Positions 1 to 7,486 of a DNA stretch of 35,696 nt are shown piece after piece (positions within the stretch are counted from its first letter, which is position 1; each line of letters begins with the position of its first letter). The DNA comes from Bacteroidota bacterium. GTDB taxonomy: Bacteria; Bacteroidota; Ignavibacteria; UBA10030; UBA8401. The DNA is taken from contig JAGVPT010000126.1 of the NCBI GenBank assembly GCA_020052095.1, positions 1 through 35,696 on the forward strand, read 5' to 3'. A program made the position numbers and the translations under genes. The notes under the pieces are model-generated. The model saw only the letters and a list, made by a program, of their open reading frames with translations, was not told the DNA's origin and did not search any database.

Positions 1-367
1 CGAAGAAAGTAAAGTGTAAGAACTATTATCAATCAATGCAAACATGAGTTACTTTTTGAGAGAACTGCGCCGCAGGCGCCATGGACGCGCTACTCAGCGC
101 ATGAGAAGACAAGACTTGCCGCAAGCGCTTCAAGCACCACCCCTGGCGCTTCGCGCCTTCCCCTCCTCATTAGAGGAGGGGACAAAGGGGTGGTCGATTC
201 TAAGGCTGAGTAGTCACGAAAAATTTTTCTAAGTCAATTACCAAGATGTCCTACATCTCACTAAATCGTACCGCTACCCCTGTTTTTATGAACTATTGTT
301 GAAGTGAACTCAATCTAAAGACCTAAGAAAATCGGGAAGATCGCCCTGGCATTATTCAGCCTGCCGC
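1..367. other. non-coding region downstream of the secretin gene
   Basis: No convincing gene is visible here. The stretch lies 3' of the minus-strand secretin gene. It holds a small hairpin (GCGCC at 67-71 with GGCGC at 75-79) and the larger folded repeat at 137-193 described separately. Bases 194-367 show no recognisable feature, and I see no U-tailed terminator for the pilus operon. A 62-codon frame on the plus strand at 44-232 runs straight through the hairpins and has low-complexity Arg-rich content, so it is not called as a gene. Confidence 0.5.
137..193. repeat. palindromic intergenic repeat, three-way-junction fold
   Basis: An outer stem (CCACCCCT at 137-144 with AGGGGTGG at 186-193) encloses two hairpins. 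One is GGCGC/GCGCC (145-149 and 153-157, 3-nt loop). The other is CCCCTCCTC/GAGGAGGGG (160-168 and 173-181, 4-nt loop). All three stems are perfect. A CCACCCC...GGGGTGG hairpin of this style resembles dispersed palindromic repeats seen in many bacterial genomes. There is no U-run on either side, so a terminator role is less likely. Confidence 0.6.
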
Positions 368-1684
368 TTATTCCTTCTCCTTCGGTTTCCGCTTGGCAAA
401 GTCTTCGTCAAATTCTTTCCGCGTCTTCTCGATCAGATTCTCATTTTTCTTCATCTTGTCGGCCAGGCGCTCCTCGATCGTTGGCACGACTTCCGCCCTT
501 AGGAGAACAATGAGTTCCTTCTTGATATCGGTCTTCGTCTCTGAACCAAAAATGTAGCGCAGTCCAAAAATGTACCACGGCAGATCTTTGAGGAACGGAA
601 TTCCCGACCGCGAAGTTGATTGCTCGGTGGAATAGAGTCCTCCAATCACGGTCTCCTCTCCGTCGTTCAGCAGCAGGTACGTATCGATGGACGATTTGTC
701 GACGTTCGAGCCGCTTTGCTTGCTGTTCTCAACATGAATCTCTAGATTAATGAAACGAACTCCCTTGTCTTCATACAATATTGGCGTGACGCCAATAATA
801 ATTCCTGTCGCTATTTTTTGTTGGATAGTATTCCCCGCAAAATCTCTCGTTGTGACAAATATATCCGTGCCGATCTGGATATTCCCTTTTTTCCCTGAAG
901 AAACAATTATCTGCGGACTTGAGATGACGTCCCCGAGACCATTGCCCTGGAGAAACGAAATAAAACCGGTCAGATTGCTGAATCGAACATTGGGAACTAT
1001 TCTCGCTAAGAAAGCGTTCGGTTGCTGCGCTCCAGCACTCCCCGATCCGGACGCTGCCGTCGGATCTTCGAGGTTGCTTTTAAACTGACCGCCAAATTGC
1101 GTTGCTTTTCCCGCCGTAGTGTCGCCAAAATACAAATAGCTCCAGTTGATTCCTGTGTTAAGCGTTTTCGAAACGTCGACTGAAAAGAATACTGTCGAGA
1201 TTTTTATATCACGCGAAAGGAGCATCGCTTTTGATGCGGAATCCTTCGCAGCGGCCGCTCCCCCTCCTTTTGGTACGCCTCCCGTCAAAGAATCTGCCGG
1301 GTTGGTAATTTGAAAATATTCCTCCCTCTCTTCGTACCACAGTGAGTTTGCACGGAGCACAGTCTCGAATGCCTGCAACCAGTACATGTTCTCTATGTCG
1401 ACCCCTATTTCTTTTTTGTTGTATAAGGGATCTACGATGATCTTGTTCAGGTATTTCTTGCTGAAATCGGTGAAGAGCGACATTGATCTGTCAAACGGCA
1501 GCGTCTTCGACATTGAAATCAATTCTTCCGGCGAGACGTAATCGTTTAACAACACGCGCCTTTCACGATTTGATTGTGCCGTGGCCGAATACGATCCGAC
1601 AATCAACGCCGCGCAGAGATAGAGAAGGCCTGTTGCGGTAATCGACGACGTGACTCGTCGAGGATGAATACCCAGAATTTTCAT
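368..1684 (-). CDS. pilQ: type IV pilus secretin (PilQ-like, short)
   Basis: This is probably the outer-membrane secretin through which the pilus exits. The 438-residue product has an N-terminal hydrophobic signal ending near Ala-Thr-Ala-Gln (about 34-37). A secretin N0/STN-like domain follows (about 55-120), then a Gly/Ala-rich linker and the secretin barrel domain (about 150-400). Barrel hallmarks include the ISSPQIIVSSGKKG strand and GEETVIGGLYS followed by GIPFLKDLP. PilQ proteins are commonly about 700 residues with AMIN and N1 domains; this one is much shorter and lacks them. The charged Lys/Glu-rich tail is unusual. The gene starts 3 bases after the PilO-PilP stop, with AGGA just upstream, and is the last visible gene of the pilT-to-secretin operon. 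The family call is firm; assignment to PilQ rather than another secretin rests on context. Confidence 0.86.
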   Translation of the reverse strand: MKILGIHPRRVTSSITATGLLYLCAALIVGSYSATAQSNRERRVLLNDYVSPEELISMSKTLPFDRSMSLFTDFSKKYLNKIIVDPLYNKKEIGVDIENMYWLQAFETVLRANSLWYEEREEYFQITNPADSLTGGVPKGGGAAAAKDSASKAMLLSRDIKISTVFFSVDVSKTLNTGINWSYLYFGDTTAGKATQFGGQFKSNLEDPTAASGSGSAGAQQPNAFLARIVPNVRFSNLTGFISFLQGNGLGDVISSPQIIVSSGKKGNIQIGTDIFVTTRDFAGNTIQQKIATGIIIGVTPILYEDKGVRFINLEIHVENSKQSGSNVDKSSIDTYLLLNDGEETVIGGLYSTEQSTSRSGIPFLKDLPWYIFGLRYIFGSETKTDIKKELIVLLRAEVVPTIEERLADKMKKNENLIEKTRKEFDEDFAKRKPKEKE

Positions 1685-1687
1685 GGA

Positions 1688-2578
1688 TTAATTCCTCGTG
1701 GTTTTTTCTTTGAAGACAATCTTCTTACTCACTGTCTCGATGATGCCCCCGTTATTGAGCGTGAATTCGACGGTTCCTTCCTGCGGTTGGGTTGCCGTCA
1801 TCTTGCCGAGATATACTTCATCTCCCACCTGCAAGGTGATAAGTTTACCGGTTTGATCCATCACCAACGCTTTACCTGGCGCAACGGCCTTCACGTTAAT
1901 GGTCGCGATATCGAGAAGATTGCGGACATTCAACGGCGTCAGCCTCAGAATACTTGGAAGGAATGGATTCGAAGTGATAGGCTGGGGCACAGAGTCAGGC
2001 TTCATAACCCGCTTTCCCAAAGAGCGCTCGGGAGTATAAAACGCGTTCAATTCAATATCGTAGGCCAGTCCAACAGTCGGAAATTCCTGGTTGCCCTTCG
2101 TCTGTTCCTCACCGCGGAGACTGATGGTTGTAATCTTGTACAGCCGCCGCCCGTTCTCCAGAAGCCATATAAATCGGAAGATGTTCGGAAATTCCGCCGT
2201 GCCGGTCAATCTGTAGGTGTTATACCCATATTTCGGTGTGGCTCTCGTCCCGGTGTATTTCATGTTCAACCGCAGCGAACCGCTCTCGTCAATAATGTCG
2301 CTGAGATAGCCGTACGTCTGGGAAGAGATATCGAACTCTCCGATCTCTTTTGTTCTGTTGTTCCACCGGTGCACGGTCTCGCGCAGCTTGCCCTGCATTC
2401 CGGTGATCGCGCTTGTTTGTAACGTGTTGTCCTGCAATTTGCTTTCGATCTCTTTCGCCTCAGCTCTATACTTCTTTATCTTCCCCGGCTGATAAATGAA
2501 AGAGAAATATCCGCCAATGCCCACGACCAAAAACAGGATGATACCAAGTGCTATCGAATTTCGAATTTTATAGGACAC
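1688..2578 (-). CDS. pilO: pilus alignment protein, PilO-PilP fusion
   Basis: The 296-residue product probably bridges inner-membrane alignment proteins and the secretin. Residues 8-28 form one transmembrane helix. A coiled coil (about 30-80) and a PilO-like ferredoxin-fold region (about 85-180, ending LAYDIELNAFYTPE) follow. A Pro-rich linker with NPF (204-206) leads to a C-terminal beta domain (about 222-290) reading ALVMDQTGKLITLQVGDEV. This matches the PilP pattern of 'ALV.D..G....+.VGD'. PilO is normally about 200 residues and PilP is normally a separate lipoprotein, so this looks like a fusion. The start is GTG with an AAAGGG element 4-5 bases upstream; PilM-PilN ends 12 bases before. 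PilO identity is supported by position and topology, and the PilP part by the beta-domain motif only. Confidence 0.78.
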   Translation of the reverse strand: MSYKIRNSIALGIILFLVVGIGGYFSFIYQPGKIKKYRAEAKEIESKLQDNTLQTSAITGMQGKLRETVHRWNNRTKEIGEFDISSQTYGYLSDIIDESGSLRLNMKYTGTRATPKYGYNTYRLTGTAEFPNIFRFIWLLENGRRLYKITTISLRGEEQTKGNQEFPTVGLAYDIELNAFYTPERSLGKRVMKPDSVPQPITSNPFLPSILRLTPLNVRNLLDIATINVKAVAPGKALVMDQTGKLITLQVGDEVYLGKMTATQPQEGTVEFTLNNGGIIETVSKKIVFKEKTTRN

Positions 2579-2590
2579 AGATACCCTTTA

Positions 2591-4159
2591 TCAATCAGAA
2601 TCCAGCTTTTGAATGGTCAACACGAATTTGTACACAGTCTTCCCCCGTATCTCCTCCATTTCCACAGATTGCAATGTGGCCTTCTCAAACATGTTTGCGA
2701 TGCGCGGAATTCTGGGACGATACAGCGTGTACCCCGTCAGCACGATGGTGCTGTCGGCCGCCGTGAGAATATCCCGCACCCAAACCGAGTTAACGTCTTC
2801 AATGCTGTGCGTGAGGTGATAAAACACTTTGCTCCAGCGATTGTAATTCGGGACGATCAAATCGTACACCGCAAGCGCACTGATAAACTGTTGATTCTGC
2901 ACGGTCAGACTATCGAGGATAGTCTGTAAGCGTTCGTTTTCCGAAAGCTGAAGCTGCTTCTGCTGCAATTCCCTGTTCGCAATTCGCATTTCATCCGCCA
3001 AGTCGCCGACGCGGTTTGTGAAGAACAGCGTTCCGAGGAAAATCATCAGCATGAGAACGTATCCGTGCCATGCCAGCTTGAAGACTTTCTGCCCTTCTCG
3101 AAAACTTAGCGGCAGGAGGTCGACGGAATAGACGTTTGGGTTTTTCTGATCCAACGCCCGCATCGCCACGGAGATCGGGATTGCGTACTCCGAGATGATC
3201 TCTTCTACGTTTTCCTGTAATGCGCCGGTATCAAGATTTTTCGGAACGAGATACTCGATCGGGGCCTCGGCAAACTGCGGAGAAAGGAATTGTTTCAGCT
3301 CCAGTTTGTGGGCTTCGCCGGCAAGGAAAATCCTGTCGAGACGCATGATCCCAGCGCTGTCCTGCTCCAAAAGGATGCGTGAATACAGAGTGTTTTCAAT
3401 ATTGGCGGAGGTTCGACCTTCACTGATGACGGGCGCGAAGTGCAAGAAATCCTTCCCCTTCATGAAGATCAACCTGCTGAACTCGTTCCCCACATACATG
3501 ATGACCGAAATTTCCTCTGCGCCGATCTCATAATGCACGCGGACAAGATTCATCAGCGAGATGTCGGAAGTCTCGATGAAAGGTATCTGTGGTATGCGCT
3601 TGCCGATGAAATCTTTGATATTCTCCAGAATATCGATGAGGCTCAGTCCATCTTCACGGATAACAGAGAGTACCTGCCCTTCGGTCGCTTGAATGTACGC
3701 GACGGCGTCGGGATTTGGCTTTGACGCGCGAATTTTTGAGAGTTCTTCGACGAGCTTCTTCTTGAGTTTGCCGCCCGAAAGTCCAAAGGAATCCTCAAAC
3801 GTCTGGTAATAGACGCTCGGTTCTGAAATCGAATAGACAAATTGATATTTGTAGGAGGGGAATTCGGTGAGCAATCCTAGGAGAACACTGTTGTTCGTTT
3901 CTGCACCTTCAGTCTCCGCTGTTACACCCTCTTGGATCAGGGGGGTACTTGCGCCCGCATCGAGTAGATCAACGCCTTCCAGGCCAAGCCCGGCGTCTCC
4001 TGCCAACTGGCGCTCTTCGAGTTTCTTCACCAGGTTGACGGTCTTGAAATCTTCAAGATGGAATTGCTTGTTCTTCAGCCAAATATGAACAAACTTGACG
4101 TCTAGCCCGTCAACGAAAACGCCAAGCGCGGTTTTTCCTTCTCCTTTCGAATAGGGCAT
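2591..4159 (-). CDS. pilM: pilus alignment protein, PilM-PilN fusion
   Basis: The 522-residue product appears to join the cytoplasmic actin-like PilM and the membrane protein PilN. Residues about 10-340 look like PilM: ALGVFVDGLDVKFVHI opens the fold and the ISVIMYVGNEFSRLIF strand lies near 217-232. At 346-350 comes VDLLP, equivalent to the conserved N-terminal INLLP of PilN, which binds the PilM groove. A transmembrane helix (about 362-382), a coiled coil (385-430) and a periplasmic ferredoxin-like domain (about 435-520) complete the PilN half. In most pilus systems these are two genes. A low-complexity acidic insert (about 50-92) interrupts the PilM domain. No Shine-Dalgarno site is seen before the ATG. 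The gene follows the PilT gene after a 371-base gap containing repeats. Confidence 0.8.
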   Translation of the reverse strand: MPYSKGEGKTALGVFVDGLDVKFVHIWLKNKQFHLEDFKTVNLVKKLEERQLAGDAGLGLEGVDLLDAGASTPLIQEGVTAETEGAETNNSVLLGLLTEFPSYKYQFVYSISEPSVYYQTFEDSFGLSGGKLKKKLVEELSKIRASKPNPDAVAYIQATEGQVLSVIREDGLSLIDILENIKDFIGKRIPQIPFIETSDISLMNLVRVHYEIGAEEISVIMYVGNEFSRLIFMKGKDFLHFAPVISEGRTSANIENTLYSRILLEQDSAGIMRLDRIFLAGEAHKLELKQFLSPQFAEAPIEYLVPKNLDTGALQENVEEIISEYAIPISVAMRALDQKNPNVYSVDLLPLSFREGQKVFKLAWHGYVLMLMIFLGTLFFTNRVGDLADEMRIANRELQQKQLQLSENERLQTILDSLTVQNQQFISALAVYDLIVPNYNRWSKVFYHLTHSIEDVNSVWVRDILTAADSTIVLTGYTLYRPRIPRIANMFEKATLQSVEMEEIRGKTVYKFVLTIQKLDSD

Positions 4160-4195
4160 GAGATGATACTGTCGGTGTGTGGTCTCTGTTAGTTA

Positions 4196-4391
4196 TTGAT
4201 GTTACGCAGAAAGCTAATTTTACCGATATGATGCTTCTCCCGAAGGGATGGCTTCACCAGACGCGGCGCAGAAATAATGGTCATCCTGAGCAAATCCTTC
4301 GTTTTTTGAAGGATGCGTCGAAGGATGACTTAAAGATTTATTGTGCGCCTTGCTCAGCATGACTATCTTTCTGGTTTTGCGTAACATCAGT
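4196..4391. repeat. TIR element copy A (with nested GTCATCCTGAGC-type repeat)
   Basis: The left end reads TGATGTTACGCAGAA (from 4197) and the right end, read on the minus strand, TGATGTTACGCAAAACC, giving near-perfect terminal inverted repeats. The interior differs from the other copies. It contains GGTCATCCTGAGCAAATCC followed by a hairpin of AAGGATG-type arms, then TGCTCAGCATGAC, a motif style common in dispersed bacterial repeats. It lies in the 371-base gap between the PilT and PilM-PilN genes. I see no coding sequence in it. Confidence 0.7.
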
Positions 4392-4401
4392 GAGTCTGCT
4401 C

Positions 4402-4481
4402 TAAAAAGATATTTTTAAGAAAATAATTCTCAAATTTAAACTGGATTCGATATCTAAAAATTGAAATTAGACCTTTTTAGA
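4402..4481. repeat. AT-rich inverted repeats downstream of pilT
   Basis: Two short palindromes lie 3' of the pilT stop. TAAAAA/TTTTTA is at 4402-4407 and 4412-4417 with a GATA loop. TCTAAAAA/TTTTTAGA is at 4453-4460 and 4474-4481. They are too AT-rich for confident terminators; weak pausing or RNA 3' structure is possible. Bases 4482-4530 show nothing further. Confidence 0.35.
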
Positions 4482-4530
4482 TTCGACTCATCAGTTAGTT
4501 AAAGTTTTTAGAACTCAATTCGCCGCTCCG

Positions 4531-5808
4531 CTATGCCGTTGGTCCACCGGCTCCCAGCAATTGCTGCATGCGTTTCTTGTTGTTTGAATAGTTGATCGCG
4601 GACTCAAGAGAAATCTTCTTTTGGACAAATAACCTCTTCAAGTCTTGTTCCATCGTCGTCATCCCTTGGTCGCCAGATTCCTGGATCATCTGGTAAATCT
4701 CCCCCGTGTTGTTGTTCTTGATCGCCGAACGGACAGAAGGAGTCATGACCATGACCTCTCGAGCAAGTACTCTCTTTCCATCCAGGCTGGGAATAAGTTT
4801 CTGCGACATAACACATCGGCACACATCAGCCAGACGATTGCGAACTCGTTCCTGCTCCACCGGGGGTATTTCACCAATAATACGATCTATACTCTCCACT
4901 GCCGAGGCGGTGTGAAGTGTAGAGAATACCTTATGGCCGCTATCGGTAATTTCAAGCGACACCATGATTGTTTCCGGATCACGCATTTCACCGATCACAA
5001 TAATATCCGGATCTTGTCGCAGCGCCTGAATTGCTCCGTCTTTGAACGACGTTACATCACGTCCAACCTCGCGATGGCGGACAATGCATCTATCCGACTT
5101 GTGGACGAATTCGATCGGAGATGCAATCACGACGATATGCCCGTCAACCGTGTGATTGTTTAAATCAATCATCGCATCGAGCGTCGAACTCTTACCCGAG
5201 CCTGTAATACCTGTAACCAGCGTCAGCCCTTCTTTGGTGTGTGCAAGGCTGACTATTTTTGTGATATTTGGATGAAGCTCCAACGTTTTGTACGGACGAA
5301 TCGTCTGGTTGATCGCGCGCATGTTGAGCGCGACCTGATCCATGTCCAGGTACGCATCGGCGCGGAATCGGACCAACTTCTCGCCCTCCTGGATCATGTA
5401 CGAAAAATCCAGATTCTTGTTCTCGTACAATACCTGGCGCTGCCTCGCCATAAGTAGCGAGAGAATAAGAATATTAATTTCGTCCGAACCCAGTTTTTCG
5501 ATAGTCGGATCCGGTTTTTTAGAACCGAAAATCCGATACCAAATTAACCCCTGTCCGCCAAACCCTCCTAAATCAATATCTGATGCACCAATGGTGAACA
5601 TGCGCATCAGAAGTGAATTTACCAATTCTCGAAGGAGAGTCCTGCTCTCAATTGGAAGCTTTTCGACGAGATCGCCTATGAAAATCTGGCGTTCCAGTCC
5701 GAACACGCTTTCGGGAATTGTGGCGACCTGCTGCTTCAAGAACTCGCGCGCTTTTGTCTGAGCGTCATCAACTGGCGCCACCGTTTGCGCCGGGTTCAAC
5801 GTATCCAT
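4531..5808 (-). CDS. pilT: PilT-family pilus ATPase (probable retraction motor)
   Basis: The 425-residue product is a hexameric secretion ATPase of the PilT/PilU branch, expected to drive pilus retraction at the inner membrane. An N-terminal extension of about 70 residues precedes the usual GASDIDL motif (74-80). Walker A is GITGSGKS (200-207), Walker B DPDIIVIGEMRD (266-277) and the His box GHKVFSTLHT (291-300). The Asp box normally reads IEDPIE, but here it is IASPIE (228-233), so two acidic positions are Ala and Ser. There is no tetracysteine zinc motif, which distinguishes it from PilB. It heads the pilT-PilMN-PilOP-secretin unit, about 97 bases downstream of a strong promoter. The start ATG has no clear Shine-Dalgarno sequence. 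The family is certain; the retraction role is inferred. Confidence 0.9.
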   Translation of the reverse strand: MDTLNPAQTVAPVDDAQTKAREFLKQQVATIPESVFGLERQIFIGDLVEKLPIESRTLLRELVNSLLMRMFTIGASDIDLGGFGGQGLIWYRIFGSKKPDPTIEKLGSDEINILILSLLMARQRQVLYENKNLDFSYMIQEGEKLVRFRADAYLDMDQVALNMRAINQTIRPYKTLELHPNITKIVSLAHTKEGLTLVTGITGSGKSSTLDAMIDLNNHTVDGHIVVIASPIEFVHKSDRCIVRHREVGRDVTSFKDGAIQALRQDPDIIVIGEMRDPETIMVSLEITDSGHKVFSTLHTASAVESIDRIIGEIPPVEQERVRNRLADVCRCVMSQKLIPSLDGKRVLAREVMVMTPSVRSAIKNNNTGEIYQMIQESGDQGMTTMEQDLKRLFVQKKISLESAINYSNNKKRMQQLLGAGGPTA

Positions 5809-5911
5809 GAAAATATATCAGCTAATGAAGAAATATTGTCACTTTTTCTATTCCACGCGTGAAGGCAGAGTACAGACGGAAATCTCAAGTTTTACATTAG
5901 ATCTCGTGGTG
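5809..5911. other. 5' leader of the pilT transcript
   Basis: This is the predicted untranslated leader of about 97 bases between the -10 box and the pilT start. I see no strong hairpin, riboswitch-like core or Shine-Dalgarno sequence in it. Upstream of the promoter, 5941-6076 also shows no recognised feature before the repeat at 6077. Confidence 0.35.
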
Positions 5912-5940
5912 AATATATTGAAACCGTTGGTGAAAGTCAA
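5912..5940 (-). promoter_or_regulatory. housekeeping-type promoter for the pilT operon
   Basis: On the minus strand, TTGACT (5940-5935), a 17-base spacer and TATATT (5917-5912) form a near-consensus sigma-70-like promoter. It points at pilT, with transcription expected near 5905. It gives the pilT-to-secretin genes their own transcript, separate from pilC-pilB. Confidence 0.7.
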
Positions 5941-6076
5941 TAAAAAGTTAGGAAGGAGGAAAACCTGGTATGGTAAGTTGTATGTTTTATCTTCGAGCTC
6001 CATTTACCGTTTGAGGGGGCATTTGCTTGGGTGTTGCGACGTCGCTTATAGCGTTTTACTTCCCATACTCAAGCAT

Positions 6077-6236
6077 CTCACGTTACGCACGGAATGAAAA
6101 ATTTGCCACGAAGGCTCTAAGACTCAAAGATTCCAAAAAATACCCTTTACTGAGTGAGGTGGTGAATAGGATTTCTTGTATTTCTTAGTGTCCTGGTGAC
6201 TTTGTGGCAATATTTCCTGCTTTTTGCGCAACTTCA
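6077..6236. repeat. TIR element copy D (diverged)
   Basis: The left end CTCACGTTACGCA and the right end (minus strand CTGAAGTTGCGCAAAAA) are degenerate versions of the terminal repeats in copies A-C. The interior keeps the inverted motif pair TTGCCACGAAGGC near 6103 and CTTTGTGGCAA near 6200-6210. It sits between the PilX-like stop and the pilT promoter and contains no gene. Confidence 0.6.
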
Positions 6237-6250
6237 GAAATTAGGCACTA

Positions 6251-7456
6251 TCATTCGAGCCACGAAAGAATTTCGTAGCTACTCGTCGTGGGAAACTCGG
6301 GCGGGTTATCAGTTAAGAAGCGCTGGTCGTATTGAAGTGAAAGGTTATAGCCTTTTCTAAGGGCGCCCGAAGCCCCATTTGACGTGGCATAAAGGTTCTT
6401 GACGATCATACCGCCTACAACCGTAAGTGTTCCAGCGGGACGTGACGTACCGTTCTTAACGCTCATGCCGCCTCCTTCGCTGTACATTGAAGCCATCACG
6501 TTGAAGCTTGTCGCCCCATTATCCATTATTTGTATATCGCCTTTGCTGATAATCCCCAACATATCGGTGGAGGAAGGGTCAATTCGAGGGTCTGCACTGT
6601 ACACCAGGTCATTTTCAACAAATACTTTTCCACCGACGGTGCCGGAACTCTTGTTTGCAACAATCGACGCCCTCCCTTTTACCGTCCCCTGAACGTAGAT
6701 ATTCGCCTTGTCAACTTCAATGATGCCGTTTGGGGCAAATGCGGTCAATTCTGCCTCCGTTACAGTACCCGTCGGAGAAGTCTTCCAGAGAAGCCTTCCG
6801 TTTGGCAGAAAAGTTAGATAGAGATCCGTCCCAACTTGCTTGTACCCCCCATTCGACGCGATGGAATCCAAGGTACTAAAAGCTGTCGTCGGCAACGGAA
6901 TGCTCACGCCAGTCTCATAACCTCCGTTGAAGTAGGGTTTAGCGGGAGAACCGGACTTGATCAACCCGGTTTTCGTGGTGACCTTTCCTTGAAATACAGG
7001 CTGACCGTATGTCTTCAGCGTCCCTTCGACATGCATGGGCCCGGTAACCGTATCTCCCGTCTCCCATGCTGCCGCGGCAGCGCCTGAGCCTCCCCAAAAT
7101 GCAAACTTCGCAAAAGAGCTGGGCTGAAGGAGTATCTTAATCGAGTAGTTACTCCCGTCATAAATCGCGGTCGATACGACCTGGATATTTTTCGTGCCGC
7201 TGACCGGAGTAACGGTAACCGAAAATGTGCCGCCGGCAAACGGAATGTTTGAATATCCGGTACGCCAATTCCCTACCAGGAAGATTTGATTGCATGCAAA
7301 ATTCGCCCCCGCTTCTGCAATGTTGTGGATGGAGGTGTTTTCGTAATAGTTGATCGCTGTCTTAAACGCTTCGGTACTAACGTTCGATAAGTTTCTTCCC
7401 GTCATCAAGAACACCAGGGTGAAACCCATCACGAGAAATATCGACGACCGTCCCAT
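6251..7456 (-). CDS. minor-pilin-like protein, PilX-like, DUF4900-type
   Basis: The 401-residue product begins MGRSSIFLVMGFTLVFLM, a short hydrophobic segment directly after Met-Gly. The remainder is extracellular-type: an Asn/Gly/Thr-rich repeat-like beta region including GPMHVEGTLKTYGQPVFQG (about 130-150), which resembles DUF4900 beta-solenoid proteins. Position and topology suggest a PilX-like minor pilin or pilus-tip protein that could prime assembly or bind a surface. It lacks the GFTLIE-type cleavage site. GGAAGGAAG lies upstream of the ATG. It follows the PilW-like gene by 30 bases. The pilus role is inferred from context; the beta-solenoid reading is moderate. Confidence 0.65.
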   Translation of the reverse strand: MGRSSIFLVMGFTLVFLMTGRNLSNVSTEAFKTAINYYENTSIHNIAEAGANFACNQIFLVGNWRTGYSNIPFAGGTFSVTVTPVSGTKNIQVVSTAIYDGSNYSIKILLQPSSFAKFAFWGGSGAAAAAWETGDTVTGPMHVEGTLKTYGQPVFQGKVTTKTGLIKSGSPAKPYFNGGYETGVSIPLPTTAFSTLDSIASNGGYKQVGTDLYLTFLPNGRLLWKTSPTGTVTEAELTAFAPNGIIEVDKANIYVQGTVKGRASIVANKSSGTVGGKVFVENDLVYSADPRIDPSSTDMLGIISKGDIQIMDNGATSFNVMASMYSEGGGMSVKNGTSRPAGTLTVVGGMIVKNLYATSNGASGALRKGYNLSLQYDQRFLTDNPPEFPTTSSYEILSWLE

Positions 7457-7486
7457 AGTCTTCCTTCCATAATTAAAATCAGCAGC

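Noticed and set aside
1574-2422. 282-codon open frame on the plus strand opposite the PilO-PilP and secretin genes
   Set aside because: Both minus-strand genes have clear domains; this antisense frame has none.
5941-6065. Short plus-strand reading frame after GGAAGGAGG near 5951
   Set aside because: The frame from the nearby ATG is only 14 codons and ends at once; no conserved peptide is suggested.
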